Shown: positions 42,177 through 52,884, numbered from the stretch's first letter. The stretch: 57,753 nucleotides of DNA from an uncultured Oscillospiraceae bacterium (GCA_944387065.1 CALXDM010000009.1:1-57753), one strand, 5' to 3'. The notes: generated by a model from the sequence alone, not told the origin. Numbers and translations are program-made.

Positions 42177-42195
42177 GGTCAGGAAAGGGAATGGG

Positions 42196-43266
42196 TCACT
42201 CCACCGTGATCTCCCGGGTGGTGGGGATGATGCACACATAGCTCTTGCCGGTTTGCAGGGCGAGGGGCTGTCCGTCCTGGGTGTAGTAGCGCAGCTGCTC
42301 CTGAGCCGCGCCTTTGCGCCAGGTGATGGGGATGATCCGTCCGCCGCAGGCGTACCAGCCCGACCCGGAGGACAGATCCACCTCCAGCCGGCCGCCGCTG
42401 TCCACCACGGTGCAGGTGGCCTGGAGGATGAGCAGGTTGGTCACGGCTACCTGGCTGCCATCGTTGCCGTCCAGGTAGGGCTGGCCGTACTCCTCGGCCA
42501 GGTACAGTCCGTCCCCGGCATCGTAGCGGAACACCCCGGTCTTGTAGTTAGAGAAGGGGACTGTGATGACCTGGGCAGACTGGCCGCCGGTGGGGGTGGC
42601 GTCCTCCACAAAGGTCATCTCGTAGGAGTAGTCCTGGCTGTGGGGGCCCAGCAGCCCGTCCCGGGTCAGCACGGTGGATATGGCCTGGCCGGAGGTGACC
42701 AGGGAGTGCTCGTAGTCGTAGTGGTGGCCGGCCACCCGCTCCCGGTCCCGCCAGAACAGCCCGGCTTCGGCAGAGGAGTAGTAGCCGTTTACCCCGTCCA
42801 CCGTGGTGGCGCCCTGGCTCCGCCGGGCACTGTAGAACTCAGGGCTGCCCCCGGCGTGGATGTACACCGCGTCATGCCCCTGGGCAAGCTGCCAGTAATA
42901 CAGCCGGGCTGAGCGCACCGCCCCCACAGTATCCAGGGTGGAGGGATCCTGATACACGGCCATCATCCGGGTGATCCCCCCCTCGGCCAGCACCTCGTAG
43001 AGGATGTCCGCCTGGCCGTTGCCCTGCTGGGGCAGGGCCTGCTTGAGGTTGTTGAGCATGACGGCCACCGGCTTCTGACCGGACAGGTCGATGTCAGTGG
43101 GCAGGCCGGTGAGCGGGTTGCGGAACTGCGGGGTGGGCTCTGGCTCCAAGGTGGACGGAGCGGTGACCTGGGGGACGGCGGCGGGGGTGCCGTCGCCGGC
43201 AAAGCGGCAGCCTGCCAGGAGCAGCAGCGCCAGCAGGGCAGTCAGTAGAGAGCGTATGCGTGGCAT
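42196..43266 (-). CDS. DUF3048 lipoprotein, YerB-like
   Basis: A 356-residue exported lipoprotein with lipobox LLAGC (C20), a proline/threonine-rich linker, then the DUF3048 pattern: NPLTGLP, KPVAVMLNNLKQALPQQGNGQADILYEVLAEGGITRMMAVY and VGAVRSAR. A second domain follows (KTGVFRYDAGDGLYL, TWRKG). Function is unknown; B. subtilis YerB belongs here. It diverges from the kinase gene at 43433. Confidence 0.88.
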   Translation of the reverse strand: MPRIRSLLTALLALLLLAGCRFAGDGTPAAVPQVTAPSTLEPEPTPQFRNPLTGLPTDIDLSGQKPVAVMLNNLKQALPQQGNGQADILYEVLAEGGITRMMAVYQDPSTLDTVGAVRSARLYYWQLAQGHDAVYIHAGGSPEFYSARRSQGATTVDGVNGYYSSAEAGLFWRDRERVAGHHYDYEHSLVTSGQAISTVLTRDGLLGPHSQDYSYEMTFVEDATPTGGQSAQVITVPFSNYKTGVFRYDAGDGLYLAEEYGQPYLDGNDGSQVAVTNLLILQATCTVVDSGGRLEVDLSSGSGWYACGGRIIPITWRKGAAQEQLRYYTQDGQPLALQTGKSYVCIIPTTREITVE

Positions 43267-43294
43267 AGATCTCGCCTCCTTGATGGTTAAGCAC

Positions 43295-43323
43295 AGTATA
43301 GTAAGTTTGTCGAAGGGTGTAAA
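43295..43323 (-). promoter_or_regulatory. Promoter of the DUF3048 gene
   Basis: On the minus strand TTTACA (43323-43318), 17-base spacer, TATACT (43300-43295). Confidence 0.8.
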
Positions 43324-43346
43324 CAGGGAAAGGCAACATTTTGGGA

Positions 43347-43375
43347 TTGCAATCCTCCGACGGGTTGGATATAAT
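43347..43375 (+). promoter_or_regulatory. Promoter of the pyridoxal/pyridoxamine kinase gene
   Basis: TTGCAA (43347-43352), 17-base spacer, perfect TATAAT (43370-43375). The first 13 bases equal those of the promoter at 36227. Confidence 0.82.
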
Positions 43376-43432
43376 CGTATGCTGAACTTGAACAGCTTGC
43401 TTCAGGGGCAGGCGGAAAAAGGAGGGGAGAGC

Positions 43433-44272
43433 ATGGCGCGGATCAAACGGGTGGCGGCGCTTCAAGACCTGTCCTGCTTTGGCCGCTGCTCCCTGGCGGT
43501 GGTCCTGCCGGTGCTGTCGGCCATGGGGGTGCAGGGGTGCCCGATGCCCACAGCGGTGCTGTCCAGCCATACCGGGGGGTTTGGGACAGTGGCCAGGACG
43601 GAGCTGGCCGATCAGCTCCAGGGCACGCTGGAGCATTGGCGGCGGCTGGGCCTGGACTTCGACGGGGTGTATACCGGCTACCTCTCCTCGCCCCGCCAGG
43701 CCGGGCTGGCCCGCCGGGCGGTGGAAACACTGCGCCGGGCGGGGGGCGTGGCCTTGGTGGACCCGGTGCTGGGGGATGGGGGACGGCTGTATGCCTCGGT
43801 TACCCCGGAACTGGCGGCGGCTATGGGAGAGCTGTGCCAGGCGGCTGACGTGATCACCCCCAACCTGACTGAGGCGGCGGTGCTGCTGGGCAGGCCGGCG
43901 GAACAGGTGCTGGAAGACCCCCTGACGCTGGTCCGTCTGCTGTCGGCGGGGGGACGGCGCAGCGTGGTGCTTACCGGGGTGGAGCCTGAGCCGGGGAAGA
44001 TTGGCGCGGCCTGGTTTGACCGGGAGGGCGGAAGGACGGGCCTGTGCGCCCAGGCCCGCGCGCCAGGGCACTACCCGGGTACGGGGGACCTGTTTGCCGC
44101 GGTGCTGGCCGGCAGCCTGACGCGGGGCGAGAGGTTGGAGACTGGGGTGGCCCGGGCGGTGGATTTTGTCAGCCGCTGCGCGCGCCACACCGCCCGGCTG
44201 GGGACGCCGGATCGGGAGGGCGTGGCCTTTGAGCCGCTGCTGGCCGGGCTGGCGGACAGCCCGGTGGGATAG
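43433..44272 (+). CDS. Pyridoxal/pyridoxamine kinase
   Basis: A 279-residue ribokinase-fold enzyme of the PdxY/PdxK type that phosphorylates B6 vitamers to feed PLP enzymes. Visible are VAALQDLSCFGRCSLAVVLPVLSAMG with the following PTAVLSSHTGGF, DPVLGDGGRLY, TPNLTEAAVLLG and the anion-hole GTGDLFAAVLAG with catalytic D. Upstream in-frame sequence up to 43091 lies in the divergent gene, so the ATG at 43433 with AAAGGAGG upstream is taken as the start. Confidence 0.9.
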   Translation: MARIKRVAALQDLSCFGRCSLAVVLPVLSAMGVQGCPMPTAVLSSHTGGFGTVARTELADQLQGTLEHWRRLGLDFDGVYTGYLSSPRQAGLARRAVETLRRAGGVALVDPVLGDGGRLYASVTPELAAAMGELCQAADVITPNLTEAAVLLGRPAEQVLEDPLTLVRLLSAGGRRSVVLTGVEPEPGKIGAAWFDREGGRTGLCAQARAPGHYPGTGDLFAAVLAGSLTRGERLETGVARAVDFVSRCARHTARLGTPDREGVAFEPLLAGLADSPVG

Positions 44273-44277
44273 GAGCC

Positions 44278-44306
44278 TTGCTTTCCCCGCCGGGGCCTGC
44301 TATACT
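44278..44306 (+). promoter_or_regulatory. Promoter upstream of 44349
   Basis: TTGCTT (44278-44283), 17-base spacer, TATACT (44301-44306). Confidence 0.65.
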
Positions 44307-44348
44307 GGGGTCAGATCGGGCTCTAGCCCGTTTGAGGGGAGCGCATTG

Positions 44349-45143
44349 ATGGACGAGACGGTACCATCCTTTGGTCAGGTGCTGGGCCCGCTGGGGCTGG
44401 ATGTGGCACCGGCGGGGGAGAGCAGCTTTGAACAACTGGTGGCGGCCTACCGCAGCCGGCTGAAGCCGAATGGGACGGGGATTGTGCATATCAACTGCAT
44501 GATGACCATGTCCGAGTGCCGGGCCGCCCTGCTGGCGGTGGAAGAGCTGGGGCTGGAAGCGCCGTGGGTGTCCTGGGCCTGCGGGGAGGACGGGGCCTCG
44601 GTGACTCGGGTGCATATGCTGGCCGCCCTGTTTGTGGCGGAGGGGATGGGGGCGGCGGCCTTTGGGCTGAACTGCCGCCCCGAGCTGGCCCCGGCGCTGC
44701 TGGAGGAACTGACCCAGTACGCCCAGATCCCCCTGTTTTCCTGCTGGGACGGGACTGTCTTGCCCTATCCCTACCGGCCCCGGCCCCAGGACCCGGATGT
44801 GATCCCCTGCGCCAGTGCCACCGCCCCCTGCTTTCTCACCAGGACCATTGACGTGGGGGAGGAGCTGACGTGCAGCCCCGATCTGCTGGAGGACATCATC
44901 CAGGCGGAGGACGATCCGGTTGGGGCGGTGAAGATCGCCATTTTGGAGCCCGACGACGTGGACATCTTCGCCCAGCATCAGTATGCGGTGCGCAAGGCCC
45001 TATGCCTGTGGTCGGATGTGCCCGAGCTGCTGGAGGGGGCCTTGCGGGTGTACCAGGGGCGGGCCTTCTACGACGGCACCGGCGCGCTGAGGCGGGAGGA
45101 GCTGGGGCGGCTGAGCCGGAAGTATGGGCTGATCGTGCTGTGA
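44349..45143 (+). CDS. Uncharacterised protein, weak resemblance to homocysteine S-methyltransferases
   Basis: A soluble 264-residue protein. GIVHINCMMTMSECRAALLAVEELGLEAPWVSWAC and GMGAAAFGLNCRPELAPALLEELTQY resemble strands of the TIM-barrel homocysteine methyltransferase domain, where a GxNC strand carries one zinc ligand. The usual C-terminal GGCC zinc motif is absent, so catalysis is doubtful. The last third (VRKALCLWSDVPELLEGALRVYQGRAFYDG) is not familiar to me. The ATG at 44349 has GAGGGGA nine bases upstream; it has its own promoter and is followed by a metalloprotease gene. Confidence 0.45.
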   Translation: MDETVPSFGQVLGPLGLDVAPAGESSFEQLVAAYRSRLKPNGTGIVHINCMMTMSECRAALLAVEELGLEAPWVSWACGEDGASVTRVHMLAALFVAEGMGAAAFGLNCRPELAPALLEELTQYAQIPLFSCWDGTVLPYPYRPRPQDPDVIPCASATAPCFLTRTIDVGEELTCSPDLLEDIIQAEDDPVGAVKIAILEPDDVDIFAQHQYAVRKALCLWSDVPELLEGALRVYQGRAFYDGTGALRREELGRLSRKYGLIVL

Positions 45144-45194
45144 GGCGGAAGTGGGGACGCCTGGCAGGAAGTCCGGAACGGGGAGGGAAGGGGC

Positions 45195-45590
45195 ATGATG
45201 CTGTCCATTGACGAAGTGAACGACATTCTGGACCAGGCGGTGGAGGAGTACCCTCAGGAATTGTTCCAGAGCCTAAACGGCGGCATTCTGCTGCTGGAGG
45301 AGGCCCTGCCCGACCCCCAGGCTGGGGAGGACGTGTATATCATGGGGGAGTACTGTTGGGACGAGATGGGGCGGTATATCAACCTGTACTATGGCTCCTT
45401 TGCGGCCCTGCTGGCCGACGAGCCCCGGCAGGTATGGGAGCAGGAGCTGCGCTTTACCCTGCGCCACGAGCTGACCCACCATGTGGAGGGGCTGGCGGGG
45501 GAGCGCAGCCTGGAGCATAAGGACTCAGAGCAGCTGGCGGCCTTTCGCCGGGGAGAGGACTGGGAACCGGGGGAGGCCCTGGAGGATTAA
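45195..45590 (+). CDS. Zincin-like metallopeptidase family protein
   Basis: A short 131-residue cytoplasmic protein with HELTHH (91-96), matching the HExxH zinc motif, followed by E at about 99 and a later H/E pair (LEHKDSE). The N-terminal MLSIDEVNDILDQAVEEYPQELFQSLNGGILLLEE agrees with the small zincin_1 family found widely in Firmicutes and Actinobacteria. Substrates are unknown. Two adjacent ATGs (45195, 45198) are equally possible. Confidence 0.8.
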   Translation: MMLSIDEVNDILDQAVEEYPQELFQSLNGGILLLEEALPDPQAGEDVYIMGEYCWDEMGRYINLYYGSFAALLADEPRQVWEQELRFTLRHELTHHVEGLAGERSLEHKDSEQLAAFRRGEDWEPGEALED

Positions 45591-45675
45591 AGGCCTACTT
45601 GCCGTGCCTTTCATGAGGCGAGCGGACTTGCCCTCCTACCCAGGCAGGCCTGGACTTTGAAGGGATCACCACATG

Positions 45676-45714
45676 AAAACCGCCTGCCGGAAATCTGCCG
45701 GCAGGCGGTTTTTG
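45676..45714 (+). terminator. Convergent terminator
   Basis: A 15-bp stem (45676-45690 with 45698-45712) ending in TTTTTG on plus. The region 45591-45675 before it shows no gene. Confidence 0.88.
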
Positions 45715-46281
45715 TCAAATGAGGCGCTTGGTATAGCGCAGGTCCACGCACACCGTGTCCGGCGGGAAGGGGATGTCGGCGTGGGTGCCGTCCCAGGAAA
45801 AGCCGTGGCGGGCGTAAAAGCGGCGGGCAGACAGGTTCTCCCGCAGGACAAAGACGAAGGCGTCCCGGTGGCCCAGCTCCCCCAGGCGCTGAACGGCCCG
45901 TTCAAACAGCAGTCCGCCGTAGCCCCGACCCCGGTGCTGGGGATGGGTGTAGAAGGAGACGATCTCCCCCCATCCCTCGTAGCCCCGGGAGTCGAACTGG
46001 ACCAGGCTGCTCTGCCTGGGGCTGGGGCCCACCCGGGCGGGGCCATAGGTGATGCAGGACACCGGGGCGTCCCCCTGGTAGAGGAGCAGACCGTGGCAGC
46101 GCCCGGTCTCATAGTCCTCCTGGAAGTAAGGCACCCACCGGGTGTCGGTGACCTCCCGATCCAGGTAGTCGTCGGGGACATGGCCCCGGTAGGTGTCCCG
46201 CCAGCCCAGGGCATGGATCAGGGACATGGCGTGAAAGTGGGATTGGGTGCAGGCGTCCACAAAGGTGAGGGGGTGGGACAT
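45715..46281 (-). CDS. GNAT-family N-acetyltransferase
   Basis: A 188-residue acyltransferase with the GNAT core: IHALGWRDTYRGHVPDDYLD at the start, EIVSFYTHPQHRGRGYGGLLFERAV (the acetyl-CoA Q/RxxGxG/A loop), and ENLSARRFYARHGFSWDG. The substrate, a small molecule or protein amine, cannot be told. It is downstream of the dehydratase gene on the same strand, after a 71-base gap. Confidence 0.88.
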   Translation of the reverse strand: MSHPLTFVDACTQSHFHAMSLIHALGWRDTYRGHVPDDYLDREVTDTRWVPYFQEDYETGRCHGLLLYQGDAPVSCITYGPARVGPSPRQSSLVQFDSRGYEGWGEIVSFYTHPQHRGRGYGGLLFERAVQRLGELGHRDAFVFVLRENLSARRFYARHGFSWDGTHADIPFPPDTVCVDLRYTKRLI

Positions 46282-46352
46282 TTCACATCACCTCCATGAC
46301 AAGAGAGATGGCGGGACACAGCGGGCTGGGTGGCGTGTAGGAGCAGACGGCC

Positions 46353-47684
<1,332 letters not shown>

Positions 47685-47733
47685 GATGGGACTCCTTTCA
47701 AAAGGGGATGATATGGGATGATGACGGGGGGCT

Positions 47734-50673
47734 TTAGGCTCCCCGCTTGCTGCGTTCGGCCATGGCGGCCATCAGGGAGCGCACCCGGATCTTGACCGCA
47801 CCCAGGTTGCTGATGTCGTCGATCTTGAGCTGGGTGTACAGCTTGCCGCCCTCTTCCAGGATGACGCGCACCTCGTCGCCGGTGATGGAGTCGGTGCCGC
47901 AGCCAAAGCTCACCAGCTGGATCAGCTGCATATCCGGCTGCTCACACACATAGCGAGCGGCGTTGTACATCCGGGACTGGAAGGTCCATTGGTTGAGCAC
48001 CCGGCGGGGGGCGTAGCCCTCGTGGTGGGCCACGGCGTCCTCGCTGACCAGCACGAAGCCGAAGGAGGTGATCAGGTCGTTGATGCCGTGGTTGATCTCC
48101 GGGTCGATGTGGTAGGGCCGGCCGGCCATGACGATGATGGGGTGGCCGTCCTGCCGGGCCTGGTCGATATAGGCCTGGCCGGTGGCGCGCACGTCCTGCT
48201 TGTAGTCCTCATAGGCGGCATAGGCCTCCCGGATGGCCTGGACGGCCTCCCGCTTGGGCACCCCAAAGGTGTCGGCAAACCACTGGGAGCCGATGCGCTC
48301 GTAGTCCTTGGGGCGGTGCAGGCCGGTGTAGGGGTTGAGGAAGCGGGTCTTCTTCAGGTTGGGCACGTTGGCGGCCAGCAGTTCGGGATAATAGGCCACC
48401 ACGGGGCAGTTGTAGTGATTGTCCGCGGACTTCTCGTCGAAGTTGTAGGACATACAGGGATAGAAGATGGCGTCTACCCCCTCCTCCACCAGGGCCTCCA
48501 CGTGGCCGTGGAGTAGCTTGGCGGGGTAGCACACCGTGTCCGAGGGGATGGTGCGCTGGCCCTTGATGTACAGCTTCCGGGTGGACTCGGGGGAGAGGAC
48601 CACCTCGAAGTTCAGCCGGGTGAATAGGGTGAACCAGAAGGGCAGGTTCTCGTACATATTCAGGCCGAAGGGCAGGCCCACCCGACCCCGGGAGCCGTCC
48701 CCAGTGCCCTTGCCCTGCATGGAGCGCAGCTTTTCGTACTTGTAGCGGTATAGGTCAGGCAGCTGGGCCTTCTCCTTGCCCAGGGGGCGGGAGCAGCGGT
48801 TGCCGGACAGGAAGCGTCGGCCCCCGTCAAAGGTGTTGACGGTGAGGGCGCAGTGGTTGGTGCACAGGTTGCAGGTAACGGGCTTGGCGGTGTGGGCGAA
48901 CTGCTCCAGCTCCTGGGGCTCCAGCAGGGCCGAGCGATTCAGCCCCAGGTCCCGGGCGGCCAGGGCCGCGCCGAAGGCGCCCATGATACCGGAGATGGTG
49001 GGGCGGGTGACCTGCCGGCCAAGCTCCTGCTCAAAGGCACGGAGCACCGCGTCGTTGTAGAACGTGCCCCCCTGCACGACGATGTGCCGGCCCAGGTCGT
49101 CGGCGCTGGCGGCCCGGATGACCTTGTACACCGCGTTTTTCACGATGGAGATAGACAGCCCGGCGGAGATGTCCTCCACCCCCGCCCCGTCCTTTTGGGC
49201 CTGCTTGACGCTGGAGTTCATGAACACGGTGCACCGGGAGCCCAGGTTCACCGGGTGCCGGGCGAACAGGCCGATCTGGGAGAAGTCGGCGATGTTGTAG
49301 CCCAGGGCCTTGGCAAAGGTCTCGATGAAGGAGCCGCAGCCGGAGGAGCAGGCCTCGTTGAGCATGATGGAGTCCACCGCGCCGTTGCGGATCTTGAAGC
49401 ACTTCATGTCCTGGCCGCCGATGTCGATGATGAAGTCCACGTCAGGGTTGAAGTGGGCTGCGGCCCGGTAGTGGGCCACCGTCTCCACCAGCCCCAGGTC
49501 GCAGGAGAAGGCGTTGCGGATCAGCTCCTCCCCATAGCCGGTGACGGCCGCGCCCTTGATGGTGATCCGGTCCCCGCACAGCTGATAGATCTCCTGGAGC
49601 TGGCCCAGCACCACCGCCACCGGGTTGCCCTGGTTGGAGTGGTAGTAGGTGTAAAGCAGCCCGCCGTCCGGGGCGATGAGGGCGATCTTGGTGGTGGTGG
49701 AGCCGGCGTCGATGCCCAGGTAGGCGTCCCCGGTGTAGCTGGCGGGATCCAGCTGGGGTGGGGCGGAGGCGCTGTGCCGGGCGGCAAAGTCGTCATACTC
49801 CTGCTGGCTGTCAAACAGGGGGGGCATAGCGTCGGCGGTGGAGGTGGCCTCCCGGCTCTCCTCCAGCAGGCGCAGCAGCTGCTCAAAGGGCCTGGCCTCG
49901 TAGTCTCCCGCGCACAGGGCCGCCCCCATGGCGGCAAAGCAGTCCCCGTCCTCAGGGAAGATGGCGTGCTCCTCGTCCAGCTGCAGGGTGTCCACGAACC
50001 GGGCCCGTAGGCCCCGGATGAAGTGCAGCGGGCCGCCCAGAAAGACGATCCGACCCTTCAGCTCCCGGCCCTGGGTCAGGCCGGCCACCGTCTGGTCCAC
50101 CACCGCCTGGAAGATGGAGGCGGCCACATCCTCCTTCCGGCCCCCCTGGTTCAGGATGGGCTGGACGTCGCTCTTGGCGAACACGCCGCACCGGGAGGCG
50201 ATGGGGTAGATCTTCTCATAGTGCATGGACAGCTCATCCAGCTCATCCACACTCACGTCCATCAGGGTGGCCATCTGGTCGATGAAAGCCCCCGTGCCGC
50301 CAGCGCACGAGCCGTTCATCCGCTCCTCCAGGGCGCCGCCAAAGAAGATGATCTTTGCGTCCTCCCCGCCCAGCTCAATGACGGCGTCGGTGTCCGGGAT
50401 GTAGGTGTTGACCGCGGCGGCCGTGGCGTACACCTCCTGGACAAAGTCCAGGTTGGCCGCCTTGGCCACCCCCAGGCCGGCCGAGCCGGTGATGACCAGC
50501 TTGACCTTCTGCCCGGCCAGCATATCCGTGATGGAGCGCAGCGTCTCACAGGCTCGCTCCCGGGTCTTGGAGTAGTGGCGCTCATAGGAGCGGAAGAGCA
50601 GATGATTTTTCTCATCCAGCACCACCACTTTGACGGTGGTGGAGCCGATGTCAATGCCAACGCGCAGATTCAT
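47734..50673 (-). CDS. Acyl-CoA dehydratase activase-related protein (two ASKHA ATPase domains plus DUF2229)
   Basis: A 979-residue protein with two BcrAD/BadFG-type ATPase domains. The first starts VGIDIGSTTVKVV with cluster cysteines C123 (NGSCAGGTGAF) and C162 (SRCGVF). The second starts near 319 (LGIDAGSTTTKI) with C442, C446 (EACSSGCGSF) and C481 (SRCTVF). From about 640 a DUF2229-like region follows with LCTNHCAL, DTVCYPAK and FYPCMSYNF. Activases inject ATP-energised electrons from a 4Fe-4S cluster into 2-hydroxyacyl-CoA dehydratases; the partner gene is next. The ATG at 50673 is preferred to a TTG at 50694 because it begins the ATPase fold. Confidence 0.88.
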   Translation of the reverse strand: MNLRVGIDIGSTTVKVVVLDEKNHLLFRSYERHYSKTRERACETLRSITDMLAGQKVKLVITGSAGLGVAKAANLDFVQEVYATAAAVNTYIPDTDAVIELGGEDAKIIFFGGALEERMNGSCAGGTGAFIDQMATLMDVSVDELDELSMHYEKIYPIASRCGVFAKSDVQPILNQGGRKEDVAASIFQAVVDQTVAGLTQGRELKGRIVFLGGPLHFIRGLRARFVDTLQLDEEHAIFPEDGDCFAAMGAALCAGDYEARPFEQLLRLLEESREATSTADAMPPLFDSQQEYDDFAARHSASAPPQLDPASYTGDAYLGIDAGSTTTKIALIAPDGGLLYTYYHSNQGNPVAVVLGQLQEIYQLCGDRITIKGAAVTGYGEELIRNAFSCDLGLVETVAHYRAAAHFNPDVDFIIDIGGQDMKCFKIRNGAVDSIMLNEACSSGCGSFIETFAKALGYNIADFSQIGLFARHPVNLGSRCTVFMNSSVKQAQKDGAGVEDISAGLSISIVKNAVYKVIRAASADDLGRHIVVQGGTFYNDAVLRAFEQELGRQVTRPTISGIMGAFGAALAARDLGLNRSALLEPQELEQFAHTAKPVTCNLCTNHCALTVNTFDGGRRFLSGNRCSRPLGKEKAQLPDLYRYKYEKLRSMQGKGTGDGSRGRVGLPFGLNMYENLPFWFTLFTRLNFEVVLSPESTRKLYIKGQRTIPSDTVCYPAKLLHGHVEALVEEGVDAIFYPCMSYNFDEKSADNHYNCPVVAYYPELLAANVPNLKKTRFLNPYTGLHRPKDYERIGSQWFADTFGVPKREAVQAIREAYAAYEDYKQDVRATGQAYIDQARQDGHPIIVMAGRPYHIDPEINHGINDLITSFGFVLVSEDAVAHHEGYAPRRVLNQWTFQSRMYNAARYVCEQPDMQLIQLVSFGCGTDSITGDEVRVILEEGGKLYTQLKIDDISNLGAVKIRVRSLMAAMAERSKRGA

Positions 50674-50746
50674 AACCTCGCACCTTTCTGCCAAGAGTCA
50701 GGACCCGGGGCGTAGGCCGCTGGGCCCGGTAGGTCGATTGCTCTAT

Positions 50747-50775
50747 ATTATACAAAAAAGATAGGTTTTTTTCAA
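50747..50775 (-). promoter_or_regulatory. Promoter of the activase operon
   Basis: On the minus strand TTGAAA (50775-50770), 17-base spacer, perfect TATAAT (50752-50747). Confidence 0.85.
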
Positions 50776-50869
50776 GAGCTGATTCCACGGGAAAATTGTG
50801 AATTTTACGCACAAATCAGGGGCATTATCCAAGCAAAGCGCTGGAAAAATGGACAAGCCTTCCTGAAAA

Positions 50870-50912
50870 TGTAAAAATAAAGAAGGCCCCGTGCGATGCG
50901 GCACGGGGCCTT
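50870..50912 (-). terminator. Terminator of asnB
   Basis: On the minus strand a 12-bp stem (50912-50901 with 50894-50883) runs into CTTTATTTTT. Confidence 0.9.
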
Positions 50913-50975
50913 CCCCAGAGGGGGAACCAGTCGAATTGAGGTGCGCTCTGGCCGCTTGATTCACGGTCGGAACGG

Positions 50976-52835
50976 TCAGTTTGGTGGAGAGAAGGCGGGT
51001 GCGCCGCAAGCCTCCGGGAAGTAGACCTGGTACCAGATGAGGAAGGAGAGTACGGTGTACAGCTTGCGGTGGGTGCGCCGCCGGCCGGTGCGGTGCTGCT
51101 CCAGCAGGTCCAGCAGATAGGACTGGTCAAAGAACTGGGCTACATAATCTTGGCTGAGCAGATCTTTGGCCCAGGTGTAGTAAGTCTCCTCCCGGAGCCA
51201 CTGGGCGAAGGGGACGGGAAAGCCCACCTTGGGCCGCTTTACCCAGTCCCGGGGGAGGATGTCCTGGGCGGCCAGGCGCAGGGGATACTTGGTGGTGCCC
51301 CGGCCCCGCATCTTCTGACTGCTGGGGATGGCCCGGGCCACCGCCCACACCTCCCGATCCAGATAGGGCACGCGCAGCTCCAGGGAGTGGGCCATGGTCA
51401 TCCGGTCCGCCTTGCGCAGGATGTCCAGCGGCTGCCATAGGTGCAGGTCCAGGTACTGCATCTGGGTCAGATCGTCCGCGTCCTTCACCTGGGAGAAGTA
51501 GGGGGCGGTGATGTCCCGCCAGGTGAGGGAATTGCGGTAGGGCGGGGTGAGCACCCGCTCGGCCTCGTCGTCATCAAAGATGAAGGCCTGGCCGGCAAAG
51601 GTTTCCTCCACCCCTTTAGCGGCCTTGGTCAGAAAGCCCTGGCCCCGGAAGGGCGGCCGCCGGGCGGCCCAGGCGGCCACCGCCTGGCGCAAGGCCCTGG
51701 GGGCCTTGCGATAGGCCCGGTACAGCCGGGTGGTATGATAGGTGATATAGCCGCCGAACAGCTCGTCCGATCCCTCGCCGGACAGCACCACCTTCACGTC
51801 CTGAGCGGCCAGCTGGGACAGGAAGTACAGCGGGACGGTGGACAGGTTGGCGTTGGGCTCGTCGGCATAGTACTGGATGGCGGGCAGGGCGGAGAAGAAC
51901 TCATCGGGGGAGATGGTCTTGGAGCGGTTGCGCAGCCCCAGCTCCCGGCACAGGTCCTGGGCCTGGCCGGTCTCGTCAAAGCCCTGGTTGGCAAAGCCTA
52001 CGGAATAGGTCTTGTCCGGCCGGGCCAGGGCGGTGATGACGCTGGAGTCGATGCCGCCGGATAGGAAGGCGCCCACCTCCACGTCGCTGATCTCATGGGC
52101 CTGCACCGATTCGGCCAGCACCTGGCGGATCTGCTCGGCCCGGCGGCGCAGGGGCATGGGCTGGGGGTCAAAGGTGAGGGCGGCGTAGGAGGAGAAGTGG
52201 GCGCGCCCGTCCCGATAGAGGAACTGATGGCCGGGCAGCAGCCGGTAGACCCCCTTGAAGAAGGACTCGTTGAGGGCGGAGTATTGGAAGGTGAGGTAGA
52301 ACTTTAGCGCCGCGGGGTTGAGCTGCTTCTGGAATTGGGGATGGGGCAGGAAGCTCTTGGCCTCGGAGCCGAAGAAGAACAGATCGCCCATCACCGCGTA
52401 GTAGAAGGGCTTGATGCCAAAGGGATCCCGGGCGCCGAACAGCTCCCGGCGCTGCTTGTCCCAGACCACGAAGGCGAACATCCCCCGCAGCTTGGCGCTC
52501 ACCCCCGCCCCCCACTGCATATAGCCGTGGAGGAGCACCTCGGTGTCTGAGCTGGTGCGGAAGGTGTGGCCGGCGTCGGCCAGCTCCTGGCGCAGCTGCT
52601 GGAAGTTGTAGACCTCCCCGTTGTAGGCCAGCACATACCGCCCGTCAGGGCTGGACATGGGCTGGTGGCCGTTGGCCAGGTCGATGATGGACAGCCGGCG
52701 GTGGGCGATGGCGCAATGCTCGTCCACATAGTGGCCCTGCTCGTCCGGGCCCCGATGGCGGATGGCGTCCCCCATGGCGCGCAGGGCGTCAGGATCGGGA
52801 GCGGACGAGGATATGAAGCCGGTGAAACCGCACAT
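50976..52835 (-). CDS. asnB: Asparagine synthetase (glutamine-hydrolysing)
   Basis: Makes asparagine from aspartate, glutamine and ATP. The 619-residue protein starts MCGFTGF with the glutaminase nucleophile C2, has RHRGPDEQG, YNGEVYN and the PPi-loop FLSGGIDSS, then SGEGSDELFGGY. This length and the AsnB-1 layout fit true AsnB, although some relatives amidate cell-wall or antibiotic precursors. The ATG at 52835 is fixed by C2; upstream in-frame sequence is the leader. It is transcribed singly. Confidence 0.93.
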   Translation of the reverse strand: MCGFTGFISSSAPDPDALRAMGDAIRHRGPDEQGHYVDEHCAIAHRRLSIIDLANGHQPMSSPDGRYVLAYNGEVYNFQQLRQELADAGHTFRTSSDTEVLLHGYMQWGAGVSAKLRGMFAFVVWDKQRRELFGARDPFGIKPFYYAVMGDLFFFGSEAKSFLPHPQFQKQLNPAALKFYLTFQYSALNESFFKGVYRLLPGHQFLYRDGRAHFSSYAALTFDPQPMPLRRRAEQIRQVLAESVQAHEISDVEVGAFLSGGIDSSVITALARPDKTYSVGFANQGFDETGQAQDLCRELGLRNRSKTISPDEFFSALPAIQYYADEPNANLSTVPLYFLSQLAAQDVKVVLSGEGSDELFGGYITYHTTRLYRAYRKAPRALRQAVAAWAARRPPFRGQGFLTKAAKGVEETFAGQAFIFDDDEAERVLTPPYRNSLTWRDITAPYFSQVKDADDLTQMQYLDLHLWQPLDILRKADRMTMAHSLELRVPYLDREVWAVARAIPSSQKMRGRGTTKYPLRLAAQDILPRDWVKRPKVGFPVPFAQWLREETYYTWAKDLLSQDYVAQFFDQSYLLDLLEQHRTGRRRTHRKLYTVLSFLIWYQVYFPEACGAPAFSPPN

Positions 52836-52884
52836 AGGCGAACTCCTTCCCAAGAAAACGAAAGATGGGGCAAAACTACCATAC

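Noticed and set aside
47685..47733. Possible frameshift splitting a single activase-dehydratase gene
   Set aside because: The gap has a proper stop, an AAAGGAG ribosome site and an ATG, and both products start and end at domain borders.
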